DNA of 64,000 bases, taken from Alphaproteobacteria bacterium. GTDB lineage: Bacteria > Pseudomonadota > Alphaproteobacteria > Micropepsales > Micropepsaceae. The stretch is from positions 1 through 64,000 of the forward strand of contig JAGWZW010000007.1 of the NCBI GenBank assembly GCA_018971835.1, in the 5' to 3' direction. The notes beneath the pieces are model-generated. The model saw nothing but the letters and a program-made list of their open reading frames with translations. It made no database searches and was not told the DNA's origin. Position numbers and translations under genes: made by a program. Position 1 is the stretch's first letter, and the number at the start of each line of letters is the position of its first letter. Below are positions 18,770 through 27,072 of the stretch, in pieces.

Positions 18770-21700
18770 CCCGCATCATCGACTGGGCGGTTCGCAACAC
18801 CCGCGTCGTCCTGGCGATGCTGGTGGTGGTGGTGGTGGCCGGCACCATCGCCTTCATCCGCATCCCCAAGGAAGCCGACCCGGACATTCCCATTCCGGTG
18901 ATCTCGGTGCAGATCGCCTATCCCGGCATCAGCCCCGAGGACAGCGCGCGTCTGCTGGTCAAGCCGATGGAGCGCTATCTACGCTCGATCGAGGGCCTGA
19001 AGACCATCACCGCGCGCGCCTATCAGGGCATGGCCGTCATCATCCTGGAGTTCGACGTCAACTTCGACAAGGAGAAGGCGCTGGAGGACGTGCGCGCCCA
19101 GGTTGAAACTGCGCGCGCCGAACTGCCCCAGGATGCCAAGCAGCCCCTGGTGCAGGAATTCAATACCAGCCTGTTCCCGGTGATCACGGTGGCGCTTTCG
19201 GGACAGGTGCCCGAGCGCACGCTCCTGAGCCTCGCCCGCAACCTGCGCGACGACCTCAAGACCATCCCCAGCGTGCTCGATGCCGATCTCAGCGGCGACC
19301 GTCAGGAGATGCTGGAAATCGTCGTCGATCCGACCAAGCTGGACAGCTTCGGCATCACCCAGCAGGAACTGTACAACGCCATCACCAACAACAACCGGCT
19401 GATCGCGGCCGGCTCCATCGACACCGGCCACGGCAGCTTCGCCGTCAAGGTGCCCGGCGTGATCGAAACCGCCGCGGACGTGCTCAACCTGCCAATCCGC
19501 TCGACCGCGGACGCGACAGTAACGCTGGGCGACGTGGCGCAGGTGCACCGCACATTCTACGACGCGACCACCTACGCGCGCATGAACGGCCAGCCAACCA
19601 TCGCGCTCGACGTCACCAAGCGCATCGGCGCCAACATTATCCAGAACAATGCCGACGTGCGCGACATGGTGGCGAAAGTCTCCAAAAACTGGCCGCCGGG
19701 CGTGCACGTCAGTTACATGTTCGACGAATCGACGAGCATTCGCGACCAGCTTGGTTCGCTCTCCGATTCCATCATCCTGGCGATCGTGCTGGTGATGATC
19801 ATCGTCGTTGCGGCCCTCGGCCTGCGCTCGGGTCTGCTGGTCGGCGTGGCGATCCCGACCTCGTTCCTGATGTCCTTCATGATCATGAACGGCACCGGCA
19901 TGACGGTGAACTTCATGATCATGTTCGCCATGCTGCTGGCAGTCGGCATCCTGGTGGACGGCGCGATCATCGTGGTCGAGTATGCGGACCGCAAGATGAC
20001 CGAAGGCCTGCCGCCGAGGGAAGCTTTCGCCGACGCGGCGCGGCGCATGTTCTGGCCGGTGGTGAGCGCCACCGCCACCATGATCGGCGCCTTCCTGCCG
20101 ATGCTGCTGTGGCCGGGCGTGCCGGGCAAGTTCATGAGCTTCTTCCCCATCACGCTCATCATCGTGCTGGGCTCGTCGATGGTGGTGGCGCTAATCTTCC
20201 TGCCGGTGCTGGGCGGCTTCTTCGGCAAGGCGCCGCCGCGCGACGAACAGCATGAGCGCGCCATCGAAGCCTCCGAAACCGGCGACTGGCGCGACATTCC
20301 GGGCATCACCGGCTGGTATGCGCATCTGGCCGCCCGGCTGGTGCGCCATCCCGGCAAGGTGATCGCCGGCGCCTTCGGCGTGGTCGTCGTGGTGGTGAGC
20401 CTGTTCGTCATCTTCAATCACGGCGTGGAGTTCTTCGTCACCACCGATCCCGAAGAGGCCACCATCCTGGTTTCCGCCCGCGGCAACCTCTCTGCCGACG
20501 AGAAGCGCGATATCGTCATGGGCGTAGAGCACATCGTGGCGCGCAGCAAAGGCATCAAGTCGATCTACGCCGTTTCGGGCGGCAGCAATTTCAGCCTCAA
20601 CAGCCAGGGCGGCGTGCCGGTGGACAATATCGGCCGCATCATCATCGAACTGAAGAACTATCGCGAGCGGCGGCCCGGCGAAGAGATCATGAACGAAATC
20701 CGCCGCAACACCGCGCATATTCCCGGCGTCCACGTCGAGGTGCGCGAACCGCAAAGCGGCCCCTCCGGCGGCAAGGACGTGATGATCGATGTCGCCTCAG
20801 ACAACCCGGCCGACCTGGCCAGTGCCACCGCGCTGATCCGCAACCATCTTGACGGCATGAAGACGCTGCGCGACATCGAGGACACGCGCCCGCTGCCCGG
20901 CATCGAATGGGATCTCAAGATCAACCGCGACCTCGCCAGCCGCTTTGGCGTCAGCGCGCAATCGATCGGCACCGCGGTCCAGCTCGTCACCGACGGCATT
21001 CTGGTCGGGCAGTACCGGCCGGACGATGCTGACAACGAAGTGGACATCCGCGTGCGCTACCCGAGCCATGCCCGCGGCATCCATGCGCTTGACGATCTGC
21101 GCGTGGCGACCACAAGCGGCATGGTGCCGCTGAGCAATTTCGTGCGGCGCGTGCCGGCGCAGCAGGTCACGTCCATCGAACGGATCGACGGTCATCAGGT
21201 CTATCACGTCCGCGCCAACGTCAAGGCCGGCCTGAACGCCGATGCCGAAGTGGCCAAGATCAAGACCTGGCTGGCCGCGCAGACCTTGGCGCGCGACGTG
21301 CACGTCAAATTCACCGGGGCGGACCAGGACCAGAACGAATCCGGCGCCTTCCTGGTGGAAGCAGGGTTCATGGCCCTGTTCCTGATCGGCATCGTGCTGC
21401 TGACGCTGTTCAACAGCTTCTATCACACCAGCCTGATTTTGATCGCGGTGGTGCTGGCGATGATCGGCGCCCTGCTGGGCATGGTGGTGATGGGCCAGTC
21501 CTTCTCCATCATCATGACGGGCACGGGCATGCTGGCGCTGGCGGGCATCGTGGTGAACCACAACATCGTGCTGATCGATACCTTCCACCGCCTGCTCGCA
21601 TCCGGCATGGAGCCGATCGAAGCGGTGATCCGCTCGAGCGCGCAGCGGCTGCGCCCGGTCTTCCTCACCACGGTGACGGCGATCGGCGGTCTGCTGCCGA

Positions 21701-21990
21701 TGATGTTCGCCATCGAGATCAACTTCGCCACGCGCGAAGTCACCATCGGTGGGCCCAACGGCATGATGTGGGTGCAACTCTCCACCGCCATCGTCTTCGG
21801 CCTGGCGTTCTCCAAGATGATCACGCTGGGGCTGGTACCGGCGATGCTGGCATTGCCGCACGTCAAGCGGCAGACCGGACAGGGCTTCCTCTGGTTCCTC
21901 GGCCTGGTCTTCGGCGCACCGCTACGCTGGACGAAGCGGCGAATCGGCCGCCTCACCGGCCGCGAGCCGGAAACCCAGGCGGCGGAGTGA
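18766..21990 (+). CDS. RND efflux permease
   Basis: A 1074-residue RND proton antiporter with the usual twelve-helix plan and two large periplasmic loops. Helix 1 follows the start immediately, and the porter-domain opening reads VQIAYPGISPEDSARLLVKPME. Helix 4 has the proton-relay aspartate in GILVDGAIIVVEY (one Asp where AcrB has two). The helix-10 region reads LAGIVVNHNIVLIDT where AcrB has its lysine. It belongs to a non-AcrB branch of drug/solvent RND pumps. The ATG overlaps the adaptor stop by 4 nt. Its stop codon abuts the stop of the convergent ABC gene with no spacer. Confidence 0.94.
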   Translation: MTRIIDWAVRNTRVVLAMLVVVVVAGTIAFIRIPKEADPDIPIPVISVQIAYPGISPEDSARLLVKPMERYLRSIEGLKTITARAYQGMAVIILEFDVNFDKEKALEDVRAQVETARAELPQDAKQPLVQEFNTSLFPVITVALSGQVPERTLLSLARNLRDDLKTIPSVLDADLSGDRQEMLEIVVDPTKLDSFGITQQELYNAITNNNRLIAAGSIDTGHGSFAVKVPGVIETAADVLNLPIRSTADATVTLGDVAQVHRTFYDATTYARMNGQPTIALDVTKRIGANIIQNNADVRDMVAKVSKNWPPGVHVSYMFDESTSIRDQLGSLSDSIILAIVLVMIIVVAALGLRSGLLVGVAIPTSFLMSFMIMNGTGMTVNFMIMFAMLLAVGILVDGAIIVVEYADRKMTEGLPPREAFADAARRMFWPVVSATATMIGAFLPMLLWPGVPGKFMSFFPITLIIVLGSSMVVALIFLPVLGGFFGKAPPRDEQHERAIEASETGDWRDIPGITGWYAHLAARLVRHPGKVIAGAFGVVVVVVSLFVIFNHGVEFFVTTDPEEATILVSARGNLSADEKRDIVMGVEHIVARSKGIKSIYAVSGGSNFSLNSQGGVPVDNIGRIIIELKNYRERRPGEEIMNEIRRNTAHIPGVHVEVREPQSGPSGGKDVMIDVASDNPADLASATALIRNHLDGMKTLRDIEDTRPLPGIEWDLKINRDLASRFGVSAQSIGTAVQLVTDGILVGQYRPDDADNEVDIRVRYPSHARGIHALDDLRVATTSGMVPLSNFVRRVPAQQVTSIERIDGHQVYHVRANVKAGLNADAEVAKIKTWLAAQTLARDVHVKFTGADQDQNESGAFLVEAGFMALFLIGIVLLTLFNSFYHTSLILIAVVLAMIGALLGMVVMGQSFSIIMTGTGMLALAGIVVNHNIVLIDTFHRLLASGMEPIEAVIRSSAQRLRPVFLTTVTAIGGLLPMMFAIEINFATREVTIGGPNGMMWVQLSTAIVFGLAFSKMITLGLVPAMLALPHVKRQTGQGFLWFLGLVFGAPLRWTKRRIGRLTGREPETQAAE

Positions 21991-22002
21991 TCACTCCGCC
22001 GC
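21979..22002. terminator. 24-bp palindrome spanning two abutting stop codons
   Basis: The 12 bases before the centre (GCGGCGGAGTGA) and their reverse complement meet exactly between 21990 and 21991. The pump and the ABC exporter both end Ala-Ala-Glu-stop and share one perfect palindrome. It can fold into a 10-bp hairpin with a GATC loop on either transcript and could act as a bidirectional terminator lying inside coding sequence. Confidence 0.55.
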
Positions 22003-23871
22003 GCTGGCCGGCTCGGCGCGCGCCACGTCGGGGCCGACGTCGGGATCAGTCTCCGCGGCCTTGAGCTTCTCGCGTGCCTCGGCGGCCTCTTTCTGCTTGT
22101 TCCACATCGCCGCGTAATGGCCGCCTTGCGCGATCAGCTCGCTATGGCGCCCGCGCTCGATGATCTCGCCGTGATCGAGCACCAGAATCTCGTCGGCATC
22201 GACCACGGTGGACAGCCGGTGCGCGATGACGAGGGTGGTGCGATTCTTCGAAACCGCCCCGAGCGCGCCCTGGATTTCGCGCTCGGTTCCGGTGTCGAGC
22301 GCGGAGGTGGCTTCGTCCAGCAGCAGGATCGGCGGGTTCTTGAGGATGGTGCGGGCGATGGCGACGCGCTGCTTCTCGCCGCCGGAGAGCTTGAGGCCAC
22401 GCTCGCCGACCATCGCGTCATAGCCCATCGGCAGCTCGCGGATGAAGCGGTCGATCTGGGCCATGCGCGCGGCGTCCTTGATCTCCGCTTCGTTGGCGCC
22501 GATGCGGCCATAGGCGATGTTGTAGCGCACGGTGTCGTTGAACAGCACGGTATCCTGCGGCACGATGCCGATGGCGGCGCGCAAGGATTCCTGCGTCACG
22601 CTACGGATATCCTGCCCGTCGATGGTCACCGCGCCGCTCTTGATATCGTAGAAGCGGTAGAGAATGCGCGAGAGCGTGGACTTGCCCGCGCCGGACGGGC
22701 CCACCACGGCCACCGTCTTGCCGGCGGGCACGGTGAAGCTGACGCCCTTGAGCACGACGCGCTGCGGCTCATAGGAAAACACGACGTTGTCGAAGCGAAT
22801 CTCGCCGCCCGTGACCTGAAGCGGCCTGGCGTCGGGCGCGTCCTCGACCTCCTGCGGCTGGTAGAGCAGCCGGAACATGGCATCCATGTCCACCAGCGCC
22901 TGGGTGATCTCGCGATAGACCATGCCCAGCAGGTTGAGCGGCATGTAGAGCTGCATCAGGATGGCGTTGGCCATGACGAAATCGCCGACGTTGAAGCGCC
23001 CTTCCTTGATGCCCAGCGCCGTCATCGCCATCACGGCGCCCATGCCGGCGGCCACGATCACGGCCTGGCCGGTGTTGAGGATCGAAAGCGAAATCTGCGA
23101 CTGGATCGAGGCCCGCGAATACTTCTCCATCGACTTGTCGAAACGGCGGGTTTCGTGCGCCTCGTTGTTGAAGTATTTCACCGTTTCGTAATTGAGCAGG
23201 CTGTCCACCGCCTTGGTGTTGGCATCCTGGTCCGACTGGTTCATGTCGCGGCGGAACTGGATGCGCCAGCGTGTGATGGCGAATGTGAACCAGACATAGG
23301 CCGCCACCATCAGGCCCGTGGCCAGCGCGATCCAGACGTCCAGCTTCACGATCATGATCGCGCCGAACAGGATGAGCTGGAACAGCGTGGGAAAGACGTT
23401 GAAGATGGCCAGCGACAGCATGGTATCGATGCCCTTGGTGCCGCGCTCGATCACCCGCGAGAGGCCGCCGGTCTTGCGCTCCAGATGAAAGCGCAGCGAC
23501 AGCGTGTGGACATGGGCGAAGGTGGCCACCCCCACCTCGCGCATGGCGTGGTACTGCACCCTGGCGAACACGCCGTCGCGCAACTGGGCGAAGGCCTGCA
23601 TCAAGATGCGCGCTAGCACATAGGCGCCGATCAATCCCAGCGCACTGGCCAGCGCGACCTCGGCCGGGGACTTGGCCAGCGCGTTCGTCACCCAGCCCAT
23701 CACCACCGGGAAGGTGGCGGTGGCCAGGATCGCCAGCACCATCGAGGTCAGCGACAGCACGACGCGCAGCCGCAGGCCCGCCTGCCCCTTCGGCCACAGA
23801 TAGGGTAATAGCATCATCAGCGGCCGGATCGACGGCGCGCCGCTGCCTTCTTCGAGGAGCACCCGGGCCAT
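21991..23871 (-). CDS. Atm1/HMT1-type ABC exporter
   Basis: A 626-residue half-transporter: six-helix membrane domain (about 30-320), then an ATPase domain with Walker A GPSGAGKST, signature LSGGEKQRVAIARTI and Walker B ILLLDEATSALD. The membrane part matches the Atm1/HMT1 group that exports glutathione-linked compounds or metals and supports Fe-S homeostasis. ATG at 23871 is used; in-frame extension to 24030 gives an unlikely Arg/Pro-rich leader. The C-terminal tail is charged and low-complexity. A 30-aa ORF lies just upstream. Confidence 0.9.
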   Translation of the reverse strand: MARVLLEEGSGAPSIRPLMMLLPYLWPKGQAGLRLRVVLSLTSMVLAILATATFPVVMGWVTNALAKSPAEVALASALGLIGAYVLARILMQAFAQLRDGVFARVQYHAMREVGVATFAHVHTLSLRFHLERKTGGLSRVIERGTKGIDTMLSLAIFNVFPTLFQLILFGAIMIVKLDVWIALATGLMVAAYVWFTFAITRWRIQFRRDMNQSDQDANTKAVDSLLNYETVKYFNNEAHETRRFDKSMEKYSRASIQSQISLSILNTGQAVIVAAGMGAVMAMTALGIKEGRFNVGDFVMANAILMQLYMPLNLLGMVYREITQALVDMDAMFRLLYQPQEVEDAPDARPLQVTGGEIRFDNVVFSYEPQRVVLKGVSFTVPAGKTVAVVGPSGAGKSTLSRILYRFYDIKSGAVTIDGQDIRSVTQESLRAAIGIVPQDTVLFNDTVRYNIAYGRIGANEAEIKDAARMAQIDRFIRELPMGYDAMVGERGLKLSGGEKQRVAIARTILKNPPILLLDEATSALDTGTEREIQGALGAVSKNRTTLVIAHRLSTVVDADEILVLDHGEIIERGRHSELIAQGGHYAAMWNKQKEAAEAREKLKAAETDPDVGPDVARAEPASAAE

Positions 23872-23876
23872 GCGTT

Positions 23877-23969
23877 TCAATTTCCCATGTTGCCGCCGCC
23901 GAACACCAGGAATCCTGCTGCCAGGGCGACGGCAGCGACAATGGCGAGGATGACGAGGGCGCGCGGCAA
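23877..23969 (-). CDS. candidate 30-aa single-pass membrane peptide upstream of the ABC exporter
   Basis: A TTG at 23969 preceded by GGAG (23977-23980, 7-nt spacing) opens a 30-codon frame. Its product is one hydrophobic helix (RALVILAIVAAVALAAGFLVF) followed by a short Gly/Asn tail (GGGNMGN). It stops 5 nt before the exporter ATG, a spacing typical of coupled genes. Its layout (basic start, one helix) fits a small membrane protein that could modulate the transporter. Alternatively it is a leader ORF. No family recognised. Confidence 0.5.
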   Translation of the reverse strand: MPRALVILAIVAAVALAAGFLVFGGGNMGN

Positions 23970-24108
23970 GATTAATCTCCGGTACGGATAAACAGTCTAC
24001 CCGTTTACGGAGCCCCCGGCCGCGCGGCAATCCCTATCGCGTGCAAGGGCCCCATGCCGGGGACCACAGGCTGCCACGAATAGCAGCCGGAAGGATCGAA
24101 AGGGAGCG

Positions 24109-24693
24109 ATGTCTACGCCCGTTACACCAGCCGCGCCGCCGGATCGCGTGCTCACGGTCGCCGTTTTCTGCGGCTCCTCTCCCGGCAGCCACCTGGCCTA
24201 TGCCGAGGCGGCGGCGCGCCTGGGCCGGCAGATCGGCGAGGCCGGGATGGATCTGGTGTTCGGAGGCGGCGATATCGGCCTGATGGGCGAAACGGCCCGG
24301 GCCGTGCGCGCCACTGGCCGGCAGGTGACGGGCATCCTGCCGGAATTCCTGCGCTATCTGGAGCCGCCGCTGGCCAAGGGCGAGATCCTCGAGATCGCCA
24401 CCGACCTGCAGGAGCGCAAGCGGCGGATGCTGGCCCTGGCGGATGCCTTCGTCATTCTGCCGGGCGGGCTGGGCACGCTCGACGAATTCTTCGAGGTCAT
24501 CACCTCGGCGCAGCTCAAGGTGCTGCCCAAGCCGATCATGGTGGTGGATACCGACGGTTTCTATGCCCCCCTGCGCGCGCTGTTGGAGCATGTGGTGCAT
24601 CAGGGCTTCGCGCGGGAGGAGGTGCTGGCGCTTTGCCGCTTCGTGCCCACCGCGGAGGAGGCGGTGGCCGCCCTGCGCGTGGCGCTGAGCTGA
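24109..24693 (+). CDS. LOG family protein (TIGR00730)
   Basis: A 194-residue Rossmann-like protein with the LOG signatures GGGDIGLMG and PGGLGTLDEFFE, which bind the nucleotide phosphate. Family members release adenine-type cytokinin bases from riboside monophosphates or hydrolyse AMP-like nucleotides; bacterial members are often called lysine decarboxylase-like by mistake. GGGAG precedes the ATG closely. Its neighbour rarD is convergent at 4 nt; no clear pathway link. Confidence 0.9.
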   Translation: MSTPVTPAAPPDRVLTVAVFCGSSPGSHLAYAEAAARLGRQIGEAGMDLVFGGGDIGLMGETARAVRATGRQVTGILPEFLRYLEPPLAKGEILEIATDLQERKRRMLALADAFVILPGGLGTLDEFFEVITSAQLKVLPKPIMVVDTDGFYAPLRALLEHVVHQGFAREEVLALCRFVPTAEEAVAALRVALS

Positions 24694-24697
24694 CCGG

Positions 24698-25615
24698 CTA
24701 TTCGCCCGCCAGCCGGCGGGCGCGCAGACGGCCGACCTGCCCCTCTGCCGCCACCAGCAGCAGCGCCGACCAGACGCAGCCGAAGGTGAGCGCATTGACC
24801 AGAGTGAACGCCTCGCCGAAGAGCAGGATGGCGATCACCAGCGAGATCGAGGGCGACAGGTATTGCAGGAAACCGAGCGTCGAAAGCCGGATGCGCCGTG
24901 CCGCCGCCGCGAACAGCGTGAGGGGAACGGCCGTCACCAGACCGGCGCCCGTCAGCATCAGATCGCGCTGGGGCGCGGCAAGGGTGAAGGCGAGCCGGCC
25001 CGCTAGGCCCCAATAGATCATCACGCCAAGCACCACCGGCAGCAGCACCAGCGTCTCGACCAGCAGCCCATCCAGCGGATCGACCTCGGTCAGCTTGCGG
25101 AAATAGCCGTAGAAGCCGAACGACAGCGCCAGCGCCAGCGCGATCCACGGCAGCCGCCCCAGCGCGACGGTCTGCACCGTCACCGCCCCCGCCGCCAGCA
25201 GGATCGCCGCCAACCGGAACCGCGACAGCCGCTCGCCGAACAGCAGCACGCCGAGCGCGATCGACAGCAGCGGCAGGATATAATATCCGAGGCTGGCCTC
25301 CACCAGCTGCCCGCTGGAGATGGCATAGACATAGATCGTCCAGTTGGCCGCGATCAGCATCGCCGTCAGCACCAGCCGGCGAAACAGGCTCGGCGTCGTC
25401 AGGATGAAAGCCAGCCGCGAAAACCGCCCCCGCGCGGCGGCGACGAGGGCCAGGAACACCGCGCAGAACAGGATACGGAAGGCCGTGATCTGCACCGGCG
25501 GCACGTCGGCGATCACATGCCAGTAGAGCGGCAGCACGCCCCAGATGCCGTAGGCCAGGATGCCGAAGCCGATGCCGATGCGCTCGTCGGGCACAGCGGA
25601 GGAGGGTGGGTTCAT
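24698..25615 (-). CDS. rarD: RarD-type EamA/DMT transporter
   Basis: A 305-residue inner-membrane protein of ten helices in two EamA halves. The N-terminus has the RarD pattern GIWGVLPLYWHVIADVPPVQITAFRI, and the second half contains GLLVETLVLLPV and SLVIAILLFGEAF. RarD exports or facilitates an unknown metabolite. It starts 5 nt after the stop of the sphingosine-phosphate-lyase-like gene and is the last gene of the cysS operon. Confidence 0.9.
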   Translation of the reverse strand: MNPPSSAVPDERIGIGFGILAYGIWGVLPLYWHVIADVPPVQITAFRILFCAVFLALVAAARGRFSRLAFILTTPSLFRRLVLTAMLIAANWTIYVYAISSGQLVEASLGYYILPLLSIALGVLLFGERLSRFRLAAILLAAGAVTVQTVALGRLPWIALALALSFGFYGYFRKLTEVDPLDGLLVETLVLLPVVLGVMIYWGLAGRLAFTLAAPQRDLMLTGAGLVTAVPLTLFAAAARRIRLSTLGFLQYLSPSISLVIAILLFGEAFTLVNALTFGCVWSALLLVAAEGQVGRLRARRLAGE

Positions 25616-25620
25616 TGGGC

Positions 25621-27072
25621 TCAGCGCGGCTGGACCGCCATGTCGTTGAAGAACTCCGTCAGCGCCAGCTTAGTCAGTTCCGGCGGCAGGATGTTGAGCA
25701 CCTGGTTCAGATCAGCCATGCGTCCGGCGACTTGCCCGCCAGCCACGCCCAGCGCGTCCATCATGGCACGAAGCTGCGCCGGATCGATCGCCTCGCCGGG
25801 CTTCATCTTGGCCAGCTCGCCCTTCACCAGTTCGACCAGCGGGCTCGGCGGGATGGCCTTCGCCCGTTCCACGGCCGTCTTCAGATCGGCCACGAAGCCT
25901 TCCGCCTTCTCCAGCGCCTTCTGGCCGACGGAGATATGGATGTTCTCCTTCGAACCCTTGAAGCCGAATTGCGGCTGCACATACCAGCCCAGCGCCTTCA
26001 TCTCGTCGATCACATTGAAGATCGGGAAGCTGTCGGAGGTGACGGCCAGCAAATTGGCATCGGGCGTGCCCAAGATGCGCAGATCGGCAATTTCCGCGAT
26101 GCCCCGCTTGATGATCTGCGTCGCCGCCAGCGTGCGCCGCGCATAGGCGAGATAGCCCTCGTCGCCCACATAGTTCAGCACCGCCCAGGCCGCCGCCACC
26201 GGCCCGCCCGACTTGGCGGACTGGATGGTGGGATTGACCAGCGTGTAGCCGGTCCAGTCCGCGGTGGTGAAAATCTGATAGCGGCGCAGCGCCTTGTTGC
26301 GATAAAGCGAGATCGCCGCGCCCTTCGGACAATAGGCGTATTTGTGCAGATCGATGGAGATCGAGGTGACGCCCGGCACCGCGAAATCGAAATCCGGAAT
26401 CGGTTCGCCCAGGCGGCGGAAATACTGCAGGATGAAACCGCCGATGCAGTTGTCGACGTGCAGCAGCACGTTGTGCTTCTGCGCAATCGGCCCGATCTCC
26501 GCGATCGGATCGACCACGCCATGCGCATAGGACACCGCCGAGGTCACGATCAGCGCCGTATTCGGCGTGATAGCCTTTTCGATCTCCGCCGGAATGGCGC
26601 GGAAGGTCTGCGGATCGACCGGCACCATCACCTTTTTGAGTCCGAAATAATCCGCGCCCTTGTGATAGGCGGCATGGGCCGTGACCGGCAGCACGATCTC
26701 CGGCATGGCGATCCTCTTCTCGGCCCGCGCCCAGTCCCGCGCCGTCTTGACCGCGAGCAGACAGGATTCCGTGCCGCCCGAGGTGAAGTTCCCCACCACG
26801 TCCTGATCGCCGCTCAGCAGCGAGGCCGCCATCGCCACCAGCTCGCGCTCCATGCGGCCAAGGCTGGGATAGACCGTGGGGTCCAGCGCGTTCTCGGTCA
26901 GGTACTGCATGTAGGCGCGCTTGGCCACGCGCTCGACATCCGGCCCGCCGTCATAGATGTAGGCCAGCGTCTTGCCCTCGCGCCACGGAACGTCGTGGTC
27001 GGCGAACGCCGTCAGCTTCTCGAACACGGCCTCTTCGGACAGGCCCTTGGCCGGCAGCTTCATCATGGTCAC
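25621..27072 (-). CDS. sphingosine-1-phosphate-lyase-like PLP decarboxylase
   Basis: A 483-residue group II PLP enzyme. Signatures: FTSGGTESCL (phosphate pocket, residues 96-105), LLHVDNCIGGF with the PLP-ring aspartate Asp207, and SIDLHKYAYCPKG with the PLP lysine at Lys244. The DLHKY-x3-PKG block and overall spacing match sphingosine-1-phosphate lyases rather than glutamate decarboxylases. S1P lyase splits phosphorylated long-chain bases into a fatty aldehyde and phosphoethanolamine. The GTG at 27072 overlaps the cimA stop; ATG at 27066 or 27063 is equally possible. The substrate in this organism is unproven. Confidence 0.8.
   Translation of the reverse strand: MTMMKLPAKGLSEEAVFEKLTAFADHDVPWREGKTLAYIYDGGPDVERVAKRAYMQYLTENALDPTVYPSLGRMERELVAMAASLLSGDQDVVGNFTSGGTESCLLAVKTARDWARAEKRIAMPEIVLPVTAHAAYHKGADYFGLKKVMVPVDPQTFRAIPAEIEKAITPNTALIVTSAVSYAHGVVDPIAEIGPIAQKHNVLLHVDNCIGGFILQYFRRLGEPIPDFDFAVPGVTSISIDLHKYAYCPKGAAISLYRNKALRRYQIFTTADWTGYTLVNPTIQSAKSGGPVAAAWAVLNYVGDEGYLAYARRTLAATQIIKRGIAEIADLRILGTPDANLLAVTSDSFPIFNVIDEMKALGWYVQPQFGFKGSKENIHISVGQKALEKAEGFVADLKTAVERAKAIPPSPLVELVKGELAKMKPGEAIDPAQLRAMMDALGVAGGQVAGRMADLNQVLNILPPELTKLALTEFFNDMAVQPR

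Noticed and set aside
19930-21590. Missing second Asp and missing Lys in the RND proton relay
   Set aside because: VDGA in helix 4 and VNxNIVLID in helix 10 are usual in this branch of RND pumps, so the protein should be functional.
22117-23616. A 499-codon plus-strand frame opposite the ABC exporter
   Set aside because: It is antisense to conserved ABC motifs, has no ribosome site and no recognisable domain.
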